DNA from: Candidatus Obscuribacterales bacterium
Lineage (GTDB): Bacteria > Cyanobacteriota > Vampirovibrionia > Obscuribacterales > Obscuribacteraceae
DNA length: 64,000 nt
Direction: 5' to 3'
NCBI GenBank assembly: GCA_019637435.1
Contig: JAHBVO010000005.1
Span: forward strand, 186,001 to 250,000
In this document: positions 25,628 through 35,469 of the stretch, piece by piece
Position numbering within the stretch: the first letter of the stretch is position 1
How the letters are laid out: each line of letters begins with the position of its first letter
The notes under the pieces: generated by a model
Told to the model about the DNA's origin: nothing
The model's database searches: none
Seen by the model: only the letters and a program-made list of their open reading frames with translations
Translations under genes and position numbers: made by a program

Positions 25628-27115
25628 TCAACGCCTTTTGCCCGGCTTAAGAACCTCATACAAAGGTCGTGTAAGCATCGCTTTATTCACCCGACCGTTC
25701 GGACCGAATAAAAAGAGAAATAGAATCAGTGTTATGACACCAAATACGATGAACGTTGCAGCTGTTCCCATGAAGAACATCTTCAGTTTCTCGGTCGGAC
25801 GCGTCGTTGCTTCCGCAAGATGCATGCTGGCTTCTTCGGTCTTACCAAGCTGTTTTTCGACTCGCGCTAACTCAGTTAAAGACTGAGTAACAAGCTGGCC
25901 ATTCTTAGATTGTCTTGCAAGATCCAACTGTGTTTCTAAACTCGCCTCCGCTTCAGTCCAGCGCTCCTCCTGAATCAGCCGAGTTGAAACCTGATTCTCC
26001 ACGCTCCATTTATTCTGAAACTGCAAGTTTTCCGAGTATGCTTTGTAGCCCATTGTCGCGAGAATTAAAGTAAAAACCGAGAATACGAGTATCAGAGCAA
26101 TTCCTACAGAATTACGCGCGCTAGAACGGCTCGGCCTTGCATGAATCAAATTTTGCTTTGAACTGAGAGAATCTATGTCTGCAATCAAATCAGAAATATG
26201 TGCATAACGATTCTCTGCTGATTTCTCGAGACACTTCATAATCAGAGCTTCAATTGGTTGAGACAAATTGAGCTTCGGCACTTCATTTACGTGATTTACA
26301 ATAACTTCGATACTACTGCTACCTGCAAACGGTGGTTCACCAAAAACCATCTCGTGAAGCACACAGCCTACCGAGTAGATGTCCGTTCTGCTATCGACCT
26401 TGCGTCCGAGACACTGTTCTGGGCTCATGTAATTAGGCGTGCCAAACACTTCACCAGTCTGCGTTAAATTAGGTCCCGCCTGATCCTCTCGCAAAACTTT
26501 CGCAACTCCAAAATCGACAATTTTGACGGATTCATCTCCATCAGCGTTTCTTACCAGCATGATGTTGCCTGGTTTAATATCACGGTGAACAACACCTTTC
26601 GCATGCGCATGCATCAAACCGCGCCCGAGTTCTCGCGCGATCGCGAGAGCTCGCTCTTGAGTGAGTTTACCTTCTTCTCGCAACAGCTGCGTCAGAGACT
26701 TGCCATCAACAAAATCCATTACCAGAAACGCGCGATTCGCCTCATGAATCTCGAACTCTCTTACGCCGCAAATATTTTCATGACTCAATTCTGATGCGGC
26801 TTTCGCTTCTTGCTGGAAGCGCATCACGGTTTGTTTATCGTGAATCAACTTCGGATGAATAAACTTGATCGCAACAATTTTGTCCAGAAGCAAGTGACGC
26901 GCTTTATAAACTGCGCTCATGCCACCATCGCCAATCTTCTCAAGAATCTCGTAGTGGCCGCCGATTGTTACGCCTATGAGGTCGTCGAGATCGTCGACTG
27001 TTTGTTTAACACTAACCTCAAGCGTGGGCTGTTTATCAACATCAAATGCGGTAGCTTCGCTGCCATCTGCGACAACGAGTTCGGGGGACTTTTCCTTAAG
27101 TTCGTTGCTCTCCAT
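25628..27115 (-). CDS. Membrane Ser/Thr protein kinase
   Basis: About 495 residues from ATG 27115 (an upstream ATG at 27157 is possible; neither has a strong ribosome binding site). The Hanks kinase domain includes IGDGGMSAVYKA, VAIKFI, HRDIKPGN (near 176), DFGVAK and TPNYMSPEQCLGRKVDSRTD. A membrane segment lies near 340 (IALILVFSVFTLILATMG), then a short helical region, then a second membrane segment near 445-465. The kinase domain is closely similar to the one at 61766, so they are paralogues. The zinc-ribbon/CpaF-N protein follows by about 40 bases and may be its partner or target. Confidence 0.88.
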   Translation of the reverse strand: MESNELKEKSPELVVADGSEATAFDVDKQPTLEVSVKQTVDDLDDLIGVTIGGHYEILEKIGDGGMSAVYKARHLLLDKIVAIKFIHPKLIHDKQTVMRFQQEAKAASELSHENICGVREFEIHEANRAFLVMDFVDGKSLTQLLREEGKLTQERALAIARELGRGLMHAHAKGVVHRDIKPGNIMLVRNADGDESVKIVDFGVAKVLREDQAGPNLTQTGEVFGTPNYMSPEQCLGRKVDSRTDIYSVGCVLHEMVFGEPPFAGSSSIEVIVNHVNEVPKLNLSQPIEALIMKCLEKSAENRYAHISDLIADIDSLSSKQNLIHARPSRSSARNSVGIALILVFSVFTLILATMGYKAYSENLQFQNKWSVENQVSTRLIQEERWTEAEASLETQLDLARQSKNGQLVTQSLTELARVEKQLGKTEEASMHLAEATTRPTEKLKMFFMGTAATFIVFGVITLILFLFLFGPNGRVNKAMLTRPLYEVLKPGKRR

Positions 27116-27187
27116 ACCGGATATATTCCCCAAAAGCCGATCGGGGAACCAACGCATCCAGCATCAATAGATATGAACCAGGAACGA

Positions 27188-27856
27188 CTAAAGCGTTGCA
27201 ACTCCAGCCGTTAGTAGTTGTCTTTGGGCAACCGCATTCTCTACTTCCGAAACTGGCAGGAACTGTCCTTCTTCAAGACTGTAGCTGAACACTTCGCCGG
27301 TCTGGATCTTGTAGGTCCAACCGTGAATGTGGACGTTGCCACTGAGCAGACGGGATGCCACCATGGGCAGTGTCCTCAAGTTCTCGATCTGCGCGAGCAC
27401 ATTCTCCTGGATCGCAACATTGAGTTTCTCTTCTTCATCGAGGTCGGAGTAATTATCTTCGATAATCTGTCTGGTAGCTTCCGCGTGGCTTAGCCAGCTT
27501 CTAACGGAGGGAAGCTTATTCAGACTTGATGGATTGAGAAGCGCCTTAATCGCACCACAAGCTGAGTGACCACAGACGATGAGATCCCTCACGCCAAGCA
27601 CAGCAACCGCAAATTCGATTGTCGCAGCTTCACCACCGCCACACCCATGAGCTGGAATGATGTTTCCCGCGTTGCGCAAGATGAACAGATCTCCGGGTTC
27701 CGTATTCGTAAGCAGATTAGGATTGATACGTGAATCCGAGCAGGTTATGAATAAGGCATCTGGATTCTGACCCGTCGCCAGGCGCTCAAACAGTTCTTTC
27801 CGCGACTCGAACATATTTGACTGGAAGTGATGTAGTCCCGAGATCAGTTTTCTCAT
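27188..27856 (-). CDS. Beta-class carbonic anhydrase
   Basis: 222 residues. The zinc ligands are visible in ITCSDSRINP and VCGHSACGAI, with RNAGN between them, the beta-class signature. It interconverts CO2 and bicarbonate in the cytoplasm. GAGGAG precedes the ATG. It is likely to support carboxylating or decarboxylating enzymes such as PEPCK, though that link is only by proximity. Confidence 0.95.
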   Translation of the reverse strand: MRKLISGLHHFQSNMFESRKELFERLATGQNPDALFITCSDSRINPNLLTNTEPGDLFILRNAGNIIPAHGCGGGEAATIEFAVAVLGVRDLIVCGHSACGAIKALLNPSSLNKLPSVRSWLSHAEATRQIIEDNYSDLDEEEKLNVAIQENVLAQIENLRTLPMVASRLLSGNVHIHGWTYKIQTGEVFSYSLEEGQFLPVSEVENAVAQRQLLTAGVATL

Positions 27857-28063
27857 TTTCGCTCCTCTTCAATTCCACAGCCGCACGCAGGCACGATGCC
27901 GCGGAATCAGGCATCCTTAGCCTTTCCGATATCAACAAGGATCATACACGATTCTTCCGAAGAGTGATTGTACTCCGCAGCCTGAGAGAGCCAGAGGCGA
28001 TCCTATTTATAAGGCTGTTCAAACGAAATCAGAAACTGAGCGCAACACTGGACAACAACCAGG

Positions 28064-28855
28064 TTAAGCGAGCTCTAGTCCAACTTTATGAGGGGCACCG
28101 GTGACAGCGCTCAATTTCTTGACAAACGCACGCGTTCTCTCTCTGCTGCTCGAACTTTCATCTATGCACTTCGTGACTTTGTACTTCCTCTCACGGGTAG
28201 TGAAGCAAACAAAGAAAATCCCGTTTTCAATGTATGTTATTTGCGAGAGAGGAATTTCTTGTGTTCCGAATAACGAACGGATCAAAAGCTTGCTTGAATC
28301 TATCGAAGCGCTGTAAGGCATAAACAGAGTCACGCCCATATAAATCCACAAGCCCGCGCAGATAAACATTCCGAAGACGGTCTTGACGTAATGACCATTG
28401 ACCTGCCCTTCGCCTAGAGTCGAATATAGGAAAGGCACAACGCCTGCAAGTACGATCCAGAGACAGCACAGAGCCAACACTTTAAAAGTAGACGGACCCA
28501 TCTGAGAGTCTGTTTTTTCGCGTTCGCGTGGAGAGCAAGAAGCTAGATGAGCATCTCTGATCCCGGTCGAGACCCAGGCGACCACTGCAATTACTAACGA
28601 AGAGACGGTCACAATGCCAACCAGCCCGAAAAGACCCTGCGCCTGGTCGATCGTGCCCAGCGCTGGCGATGCCAGGCAGAGCAAGACTGCAAGCATTAGC
28701 TTAAAACCACCCGAGAGCGCGAACAACACTGGGTTCTTCTTGAACAAGGTAGTTCCAGTTCGATCGCGGATCTCGCCATTCCAAGCCTCATGCAGAGCAA
28801 ACATCAATAACAAATAGCCAAAACCGTGAACCACCATCATGTTATCGAATTTCAT
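28064..28855 (-). CDS. Polytopic membrane protein with a soluble C-terminal domain
   Basis: 263 residues with about five membrane segments (for example FALSGGFKLMLAVLLCLASP and FGLVGIVTVSSLVIAVVAWV) and a C-terminal beta-rich tail (LLIRSLFGTQEIPLSQITYI ... RERKYKVTKC) resembling a bacterial PH-like domain. GGGAGG lies seven bases before the ATG. Function unknown. Confidence 0.6.
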   Translation of the reverse strand: MKFDNMMVVHGFGYLLLMFALHEAWNGEIRDRTGTTLFKKNPVLFALSGGFKLMLAVLLCLASPALGTIDQAQGLFGLVGIVTVSSLVIAVVAWVSTGIRDAHLASCSPREREKTDSQMGPSTFKVLALCCLWIVLAGVVPFLYSTLGEGQVNGHYVKTVFGMFICAGLWIYMGVTLFMPYSASIDSSKLLIRSLFGTQEIPLSQITYIENGIFFVCFTTRERKYKVTKCIDESSSSRERTRAFVKKLSAVTGAPHKVGLELA

Positions 28856-29338
28856 GTAGAAACCTCCCTCAAGCCGGCACCGGCACGAGTAGCGGAAGAG
28901 TAAATAAAAGCGCAGACGCGAAGCCTTTCAATGATTATATTGCCTCGCTTGACAAACCACTCAGGTTCTTTAGCTCGGATTAATAATTAGTCTAACGAGC
29001 CACAGGCGGGTCGTTGGACGCCAGAACTGCCGGTAACTCACCGCTTGCAACTCTTCACCAGCACAAACAGACTCCTTTGTTTGAACTGCACCAGATGCGG
29101 TGATACAGAGTGAGCAAAGCCACCTAACTTACAGAACTGTTTCACAGCCAGCAGAACCTCCGCCACTAAATACGGTATCAATTGCTGACTTCGGCAATCG
29201 ATTCCTTTCACCGCGATCCGGCAAAACCGTTTTCCGCGTTGAGGAAACTATCGTTCAGTTCTTGAAGAAAGTCTTGCAAATCAGGGCTAACCGAGATAAG
29301 CGTTGTAAAATCTGGACCTCTAGTATAGGAGCAGGACC
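28856..29338. other. Long intergenic region upstream of pckG
   Basis: About 480 bases between divergent genes. No convincing ORF, tRNA or promoter was found; it presumably carries the pckG control region. Confidence 0.5.
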
Positions 29339-31198
29339 ATGACACCAGTCGACTCGGTTAGCAAGAAATTCGCCCCCGTGGAATCCAGTTACCCCATCGA
29401 TAACCTCAAGTTGCTTGAGTGGGTTACCGAGGCTGCGGCACTTTGCCAACCTGATCGAGTTTACTGGTGTGACGGCAGCGAAGAAGAATACAACCGCCTT
29501 TGCCAGGAAATGGTCGATGCTGGCACTTTCATCCGTTTAAACCCAGAAAAGCGCCCCAACAGCTATCTGGCTCGCTCGGCGCCGTCCGACGTCGCTCGTG
29601 TCGAGGACCGCACATTTGTCTGCACAAAAAACAAAGAAGACTCCGGTCCGAACAACAACTGGATGGAGCCGGAAACCGCCAAAATCATTTTGAAGGACTT
29701 CTTCAAAGGCTCGATGCGCGGTCGCACAATGTACGTAGTGCCGTTCAGCATGGGACCGCTGGGCTCGCCGCTCGCTCAAATCGGCGTTGAGATCACAGAC
29801 TCGCCGTATGTCGTTGTCAACATGAAATACATGACGCGCATGGGCAAGAAGGTTGTTGAAATCTTGGGTAGCGACGGCGCGTTCGTTCCTTGCATGCACA
29901 GCGTCGGACATCCACTGGACCCGGGCGAGAAAGACGATGCCTGGCCGTGCAATCCGGAGCACAAATACATCTGCCACTTCCCGGAAACAAAAGAGATCTG
30001 GTCCTATGGCTCCGGATACGGCGGCAATGCGCTTCTCGGCAAGAAATGTCTGGCTTTGAGAATCGCTTCTTCGCTCGGAAGAAAAGAAGGATGGCTCGCA
30101 GAGCACATGCTCATTCTTGGTGTGAAATCACCTGCCGGCGAAAAATGCTACGTAGCTGCAGCCTTCCCGAGCGCTTGCGGGAAGACAAACTTCGCGATGC
30201 TTATTCCGCCAAACAGTTTTAAAGGATGGGAAGTCACCACCGTCGGTGATGATATTGCCTGGATCAGACCTGGCAAAGATGGCAAGTTCTATGCCATCAA
30301 CCCTGAAGCCGGCTTCTTCGGCGTGGCGCCTGGCACATCAGCGAAAACCAATCCGAATGCGATCAAAACACTCGACAAAAATTGCATCTTCACGAACGTC
30401 GCGCTCACGCCTGACGGTGACGTCTGGTGGGAAGGTCTGACAGACCAGGCGCCGCCGGAGTTGATCGATTGGCAAGGACGAAACTGGACTCCGGACTGCG
30501 GTCGCAAAGCGGCGCACCCGAACAGCCGATTCACAGTCCCCATCAACCAGTGCCCATCGCTTGACGATCAGTGGGACAACCTGGAAGGAGTGCCGATCAG
30601 CGCCTTCGTATTCGGCGGACGCCGTCCGTCTGTCATTCCGCTGGCGTTCCAATCAATCAACTGGGACTTCGGCGTGTACATGGCTGCGACGATGGGTTCG
30701 GAAACGACCGCCGCTGCAGTCGGTAAAGTCGGCGAAGTAAGACGCGACCCGATGGCGATGCTGCCTTTCTGCGGCTATCACATGGGCGATTACTTCGACC
30801 ACTGGCTGCGAATGGGACATATGGTTCAAAACCCACCGCGCGTTTTCTGCGTAAATTGGTTCCGCACCGATCACGATGGCAAGATTATTTGGCCAGGATT
30901 CGGCGAGAACATGCGCGTTCTCAAGTGGATCTCAGATCGCGTACATGGTAAAGCGGGAGCGGCACAGACGTTCCTCGGCTTCATGCCGCGCCACAAAGAC
31001 ATCGACTGGACTGGAATCAAAGATTTCAATGCAGAGCAATTCGACGTGCTGATGCATATTGACAAAGAACTCTGGCACCGCGAGCTCGAGTCGCACGACG
31101 AACTGTTCAATCGATTGAAAGAAAGAATGCCAAGAGAACTGATGTTGATTAGAGAGATGCTCAATTTGAGCCTCGTTCGCGACATGAGTGACCAGTAG
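29339..31198 (+). CDS. pckG: Phosphoenolpyruvate carboxykinase (GTP)
   Basis: 619 residues, the usual GTP-PEPCK length. The hallmark FPSACGKTNFAMLIPP (near 278) is the GTP-binding loop with the active-site Cys; SMGPLGSPLAQIGVEITDSP and FGGRRPSVIPLAFQS are also typical. It converts oxaloacetate plus GTP to PEP plus CO2. AGGAG lies upstream of the ATG. It is followed by citrate synthase, so oxaloacetate-consuming steps are grouped here. Confidence 0.97.
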   Translation: MTPVDSVSKKFAPVESSYPIDNLKLLEWVTEAAALCQPDRVYWCDGSEEEYNRLCQEMVDAGTFIRLNPEKRPNSYLARSAPSDVARVEDRTFVCTKNKEDSGPNNNWMEPETAKIILKDFFKGSMRGRTMYVVPFSMGPLGSPLAQIGVEITDSPYVVVNMKYMTRMGKKVVEILGSDGAFVPCMHSVGHPLDPGEKDDAWPCNPEHKYICHFPETKEIWSYGSGYGGNALLGKKCLALRIASSLGRKEGWLAEHMLILGVKSPAGEKCYVAAAFPSACGKTNFAMLIPPNSFKGWEVTTVGDDIAWIRPGKDGKFYAINPEAGFFGVAPGTSAKTNPNAIKTLDKNCIFTNVALTPDGDVWWEGLTDQAPPELIDWQGRNWTPDCGRKAAHPNSRFTVPINQCPSLDDQWDNLEGVPISAFVFGGRRPSVIPLAFQSINWDFGVYMAATMGSETTAAAVGKVGEVRRDPMAMLPFCGYHMGDYFDHWLRMGHMVQNPPRVFCVNWFRTDHDGKIIWPGFGENMRVLKWISDRVHGKAGAAQTFLGFMPRHKDIDWTGIKDFNAEQFDVLMHIDKELWHRELESHDELFNRLKERMPRELMLIREMLNLSLVRDMSDQ

Positions 31199-31457
31199 GC
31201 ATCTCAAATTGAATCGCTCAGACCTCATTACCGGCTCAATCACGCGGCTTGCCACTGGCACCCGCACCACGAGTGGTGTCAAAGCGCAATGCCGCGTGAT
31301 GAGGGTTCGGCGACAGAATGACAATTGCGACCGAAATCTTCTGTTTAGAGAGTCACGCGATACGTTTTCATATGGAACTATTTTCGCAACGAGCAGCTAT
31401 ACTTTTGACGAAGTATCGATGCCGTGAAGTATTTGGCGTCATTTGGAGGGACTGAGT

Positions 31458-32759
31458 GTGTCTAACGAAACACTGACGATTACTGACAATCGTACCGGAC
31501 GGAAGTACGATATTCCGATTACTGACAACACTATCAGAGCGAATGACCTCAGACAAATCAAAATCGCCGACGACGATTTTGGTTTAATGACCTACGATCC
31601 TTCCTTCATGAGCACTGCTGCGTGCCGCAGCTCCATCACCTACATTGACGGCGACCGAGGAATTCTCCGCTATCGCGGTTATCCAATCGAGCAACTGGCT
31701 GAAAAGTCGACTTTCCTCGAAGTTGCTTATCTGCTCAACAACGGCGAGTTGCCGGACCAGGACCAGCTCAAAGAGTGGGCTGATGTGATCAAGTACCACA
31801 CCTATGTGCATACGAACATCACAAAGTTTCTCGAAGGTTTCCGATACGACGCTCACCCGATGGGCATGTTGCTCGGTGCTGTCAGCGCCCTTTCGACGTT
31901 CTACCCGGACGCGAAAAATATAACTGATCCGGAAAATCGATATCTGCAGCGCGTGCGTCTCCTCGCAAAAGCTCCCACAATTGCAGCCTTTGCGTTCCGC
32001 CATTCGCGCGGACTTCCGTTCGTATTCCCGGACAACGATCTTGACTACGTCGGCAATTTCGTAAACATGACATTCAGCATCGGCGGTCAACATAAACCCA
32101 ATAAGGTATTGCAGCGCGCCCTCGAAACTCTTCTCATCTTGCATGCCGACCATGAGCAGAATTGCTCAACAAGCGCGGTTCGCGGCGTAGGTTCTTCACG
32201 CGTAGATCTGTTCTCCGCTGTTTCAGCCGGCATTGCCGCCCTCTATGGGCCTTTACACGGCGGAGCAAACGAAGCTGTAATTAAAATGCTCGACGAAATC
32301 GGCACGAAGAAAAACATTCCCGACTTCATCAAAGATGTAAAAGACGGAAAGAGACGTCTCATGGGCTTCGGTCATAGAGTCTACAAATCGTACGACCCCA
32401 GAGCAAAATTGATCAAACAAGTTGCATACGAAGTGTTCGATCAAACCGGTCTCAATCCGAAGTTGGAAATTGCACTCGAATTAGAGAAGATTGCACTTGA
32501 AGATGACTACTTCATCTCACGCAAACTTTATCCGAACGTCGATTTCTACTCGGGATTGATCTATCAAGCGATGGGATATCCGACCGATTACTTTACAGTG
32601 CTGTTCGCTCTGGGCCGCATGCCAGGCTGGTTAGCGCAATGGGAAGAAATGGTGCTCGATGAGAGCCAGAAGATCGCACGACCCAGACAGATCTACACTG
32701 GTCCGGAAGAGCGCCCATATGTTCCGATGGAAAAGCGCAAACCCGCTGTAACCGCGTAA
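31458..32759 (+). CDS. gltA: Citrate synthase
   Basis: About 433 residues from GTG 31458, which has GGAGGG eight bases upstream and gives the usual beginning MSNETLTITDNRTG; a TTG at 31443 overlaps that ribosome binding site. Catalytic regions GPLHGGANEAVIKML and GFGHRVYKSYDPRAK are intact, with the conserved His in each. It condenses oxaloacetate and acetyl-CoA. Hairpins follow in the 3' region. Confidence 0.96.
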   Translation: MSNETLTITDNRTGRKYDIPITDNTIRANDLRQIKIADDDFGLMTYDPSFMSTAACRSSITYIDGDRGILRYRGYPIEQLAEKSTFLEVAYLLNNGELPDQDQLKEWADVIKYHTYVHTNITKFLEGFRYDAHPMGMLLGAVSALSTFYPDAKNITDPENRYLQRVRLLAKAPTIAAFAFRHSRGLPFVFPDNDLDYVGNFVNMTFSIGGQHKPNKVLQRALETLLILHADHEQNCSTSAVRGVGSSRVDLFSAVSAGIAALYGPLHGGANEAVIKMLDEIGTKKNIPDFIKDVKDGKRRLMGFGHRVYKSYDPRAKLIKQVAYEVFDQTGLNPKLEIALELEKIALEDDYFISRKLYPNVDFYSGLIYQAMGYPTDYFTVLFALGRMPGWLAQWEEMVLDESQKIARPRQIYTGPEERPYVPMEKRKPAVTA

Positions 32760-32794
32760 CTCTCGCTCGTTCTGACAACTGCAAAGGCGAAAAT

Positions 32795-32889
32795 ATCATC
32801 CGTTGAGATGATTTTGGCTGGCTCGCGGAAATCGAGAGCCAGCTGAACTTTGTCGCATTTTTCCAGACACAAATCATCCGAAAGGATGA
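32795..32889 (+). promoter_or_regulatory. Cluster of three hairpins after gltA / before hpd
   Basis: ATCATC-CGTTGA-GATGAT followed by TTT (32795-32815) could terminate gltA. GCTGGCTC and GAGCCAGC pair across 11 bases (32817-32843). TCATCC-GAAA-GGATGA (32874-32889) has a GNRA-type loop. The rest of the 200-base gap holds no gene. It could be a terminator plus a leader RNA for hpd-hmgA. Confidence 0.45.
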
Positions 32890-33026
32890 GAAGAACAATC
32901 CTATCGGTCGAGATATTTATTAGCCGTACATAGCAACATTTACCGAGTCTTCTTTATATGGAGAAGTCCGTACGCACACGAATGGAAAGTTGGCTTTCCA
33001 TCAAATCTGTGGGGGATTTAACGGCA

Positions 33027-34217
33027 ATGCCTGACACAAAAACCAAATCGAACGCCCGAAATTCCGTCAGCAAAGAGCGGCAGAAAGCACCATCTGCAGT
33101 ACCAGTAGATGCAGCCACAGATGCGAAGCAGTTACAAGAAATTCCAATTTTGGGTTTTGATTACATCGAATTTTATGTAGGTAATGCCAAGCAAGCTAGA
33201 TACTATTACGAGCGCGGGTTGGGTTTTGAAGTTGTTGGATATCGAGGTTTGGAGACCGGTGATCGAAGTCTCACGTCTTACGCTTTGCAGCAGAACAACG
33301 TCAAAATCGTCCTCACAAGCTCCCTCAGCCCGAACCATGAGGTAGCGGAACACGTTAAGCGTCACGGAGATGGTGTTCGATCTATTGGTTTCACAGTTGC
33401 GAACGTTGTGGAGTGTTATGAACGGGCATGCGCGCGCGGCGCTCAATCGGTACAGCCACCGATTTCAGAGACGGATAAGTTTGGAACATTTGTCTCCGCT
33501 TCTGTAAAAACCTATGGAGAAACCGTCCATACATTTATCGATAGGAAAAACTATGGCGCAATGATTCGACCAGGCTACCAGCCGGTAAACTCGTGGGCTG
33601 GCGGCGTCGGCTTCGGAAATATCGATCACGTAGTCGGCAACGTCGAGAAGGACAAAATGATGGACTGGGTTTCTTTCTACGAAAGGATTTTCGGCTTCCA
33701 CGTTTTCCAGGGATTCAACGCATCTGATATCAACACGCAATATTCGGCGCTGACATCACGGGTGATGGCAAATAAAGCAGGCACGATTAAAATGCCCATC
33801 AACGAGCCCGCTAGCGGTGAGCGCAAATCGCAGATTCAAGAGTATCTCGATTTTTATGAGGCACCTGGAGTCCAACACATCGCGGTCACCACGAATAACA
33901 TAATTGCAACAGTGACAGAACTTCGCAAACGCGGAATAGAATTTCTTTCAGTGCCACAAGCTTATTACGACACACTAACGGAGCGTGTCGGAACCATCGA
34001 CGAAGATGTCGATGCGCTGGCTAAACTCGGCATCCTCGTGGACCGAGAATCATCCGGCTATCTCTTGCAGATCTTCACTAAGCCAGTGGAAGATCGACCT
34101 ACTCTGTTCTTCGAGATCATCCAGCGAAAAAGCGGCGCGTCCGGTTTTGGTCGCGGAAACTTCATGTCACTGTTCGAGTCGCTTGAACGCGAGCAAGATC
34201 TGCGAGGAAATCTCTAA
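33027..34217 (+). CDS. hpd: 4-hydroxyphenylpyruvate dioxygenase
   Basis: About 396 residues from ATG 33027 (GGGGGA upstream); an upstream ATG at 32958 would add 23 residues. Two vicinal-oxygen-chelate domains are present: GFDYIEFYVGNAKQARYYY at the N-terminus, and FGNIDHVVGNVEKDKM with GVQHIAVTTNNI and LFFEIIQRK supplying the iron-binding His, His and Glu. It converts 4-hydroxyphenylpyruvate to homogentisate. Its stop overlaps the hmgA start (TAATG), so the two are coupled. Confidence 0.95.
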   Translation: MPDTKTKSNARNSVSKERQKAPSAVPVDAATDAKQLQEIPILGFDYIEFYVGNAKQARYYYERGLGFEVVGYRGLETGDRSLTSYALQQNNVKIVLTSSLSPNHEVAEHVKRHGDGVRSIGFTVANVVECYERACARGAQSVQPPISETDKFGTFVSASVKTYGETVHTFIDRKNYGAMIRPGYQPVNSWAGGVGFGNIDHVVGNVEKDKMMDWVSFYERIFGFHVFQGFNASDINTQYSALTSRVMANKAGTIKMPINEPASGERKSQIQEYLDFYEAPGVQHIAVTTNNIIATVTELRKRGIEFLSVPQAYYDTLTERVGTIDEDVDALAKLGILVDRESSGYLLQIFTKPVEDRPTLFFEIIQRKSGASGFGRGNFMSLFESLEREQDLRGNL

Positions 34218-35410
34218 TGCCAATTTATCAACGATCCGGCAATGTCCCGGCGAAGAGACACGTTCAATTCAGAAATGGTAGCGGCAAACTATACCAGGAG
34301 GAAGTGTTTGGCAGCCGCGGTTTCGATGGAAGATACTCGATTCTCTACCATCTTTATGCGCCCACGGAAGTCCGAGAGCTAGAGGTGCTGAAGGCCAACG
34401 AACAGCCCAAACTCGTGCCTTCATCCGAAGGTTTTCGCCACCGTCACTTCCGACTTGGGGATGCCACCACTTTTGGTGACGCAGTTTCAGGTCGCAAGGT
34501 TTGCCTTGTAAACAGCGATGTTTCAATCGGCATTTGCGCGCCGGAAGACGACATGGAATATTTCTACTGCAACGGCAACAGTGATGAACTTATTTTCGTT
34601 CAAGAAGGCGCAGGTGTTTTGCACACGCAGTTCGGCAATCTGCCGTACAAAGAGGGCGATTATATTGTCATCCCCAAAGGCACCATCTATAAAATGACGA
34701 GTGCGACACCAAAAGCAGATCTGTTCCTGGTGATTGAAACACCGGGTAATCTGGAGCTTCCCCGTCGCTATCTCAACGAGTATGGTCAGCTACTTGAACA
34801 CTCGCCGTTCTATTCGCGCGATATATTGATTCCGGAAAACACACAACCAGAAGATAAGCGGGGCGACTTCGAAGTGCGCGTAAAAACAAGAAGTCATCTT
34901 ATGTCTTATCATCTCGGTCATCATCCCTTCGACGTCGTCGGCTGGGATGGATATTTGTATCCGTTCATTTTCAACATTTTTGATTTTGAGCCAATCACTG
35001 GTCGCATACATATGCCACCACCCGTGCACCAAACGTTCGCCGGACAAAACTTCGTCGTTTGCTCATTCGTTCCGCGGCTTGTAGACTACCATCCCGACGC
35101 AATTCCGGCGCCCTACAACCATAGTAATTTGCAAAGCGACGAAGTACTCTTCTACGTCAGCGGCAATTTTATGAGCAGGAAAGGAATCAATGAAGGTTCA
35201 ATGACATTTCACCCTGCTGGTATACCGCACGGTCCACAACCCGATGCAATGCAGGAAAGCATCGGTATGACCAGAACAACGGAAACAGCAGTGATGATCG
35301 ATACTTTCCAGCCGCTGAATGTCACAATGGATGCTCTCGATTTCGATGACAAAAAATACTCGCTAAGTTGGGGCACCACGGGTGATGTTCCCTCAAAAAT
35401 GGGAGCTTAA
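34217..35410 (+). CDS. hmgA: Homogentisate 1,2-dioxygenase
   Basis: 397 residues starting MPIYQRSGNVPAKRHVQFR. The cupin-type core has GDYIVIPKGTIYKM, HPFDVVGWDGYLYPFIFNI and FHPAGIPHGPQP, matching homogentisate dioxygenase. It opens the ring of homogentisate to maleylacetoacetate in tyrosine breakdown. It is translationally coupled to hpd. The next enzymes (maleylacetoacetate isomerase, fumarylacetoacetase) are not in the window. Confidence 0.95.
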   Translation: MPIYQRSGNVPAKRHVQFRNGSGKLYQEEVFGSRGFDGRYSILYHLYAPTEVRELEVLKANEQPKLVPSSEGFRHRHFRLGDATTFGDAVSGRKVCLVNSDVSIGICAPEDDMEYFYCNGNSDELIFVQEGAGVLHTQFGNLPYKEGDYIVIPKGTIYKMTSATPKADLFLVIETPGNLELPRRYLNEYGQLLEHSPFYSRDILIPENTQPEDKRGDFEVRVKTRSHLMSYHLGHHPFDVVGWDGYLYPFIFNIFDFEPITGRIHMPPPVHQTFAGQNFVVCSFVPRLVDYHPDAIPAPYNHSNLQSDEVLFYVSGNFMSRKGINEGSMTFHPAGIPHGPQPDAMQESIGMTRTTETAVMIDTFQPLNVTMDALDFDDKKYSLSWGTTGDVPSKMGA

Positions 35411-35413
35411 ATA

Positions 35414-35446
35414 AAATCCGCACTCTCCCGAAGGAGGTGCGGATTT
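35414..35446. terminator. Strong terminator between hmgA and the sigma factor
   Basis: AAATCCGCAC and GTGCGGATTT form a 10-bp perfect stem between convergent genes, with A and T runs at the stem base. It should work in both directions. Confidence 0.85.
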
Positions 35447-35469
35447 GAACTTTGACTATTCGAAAAAAA

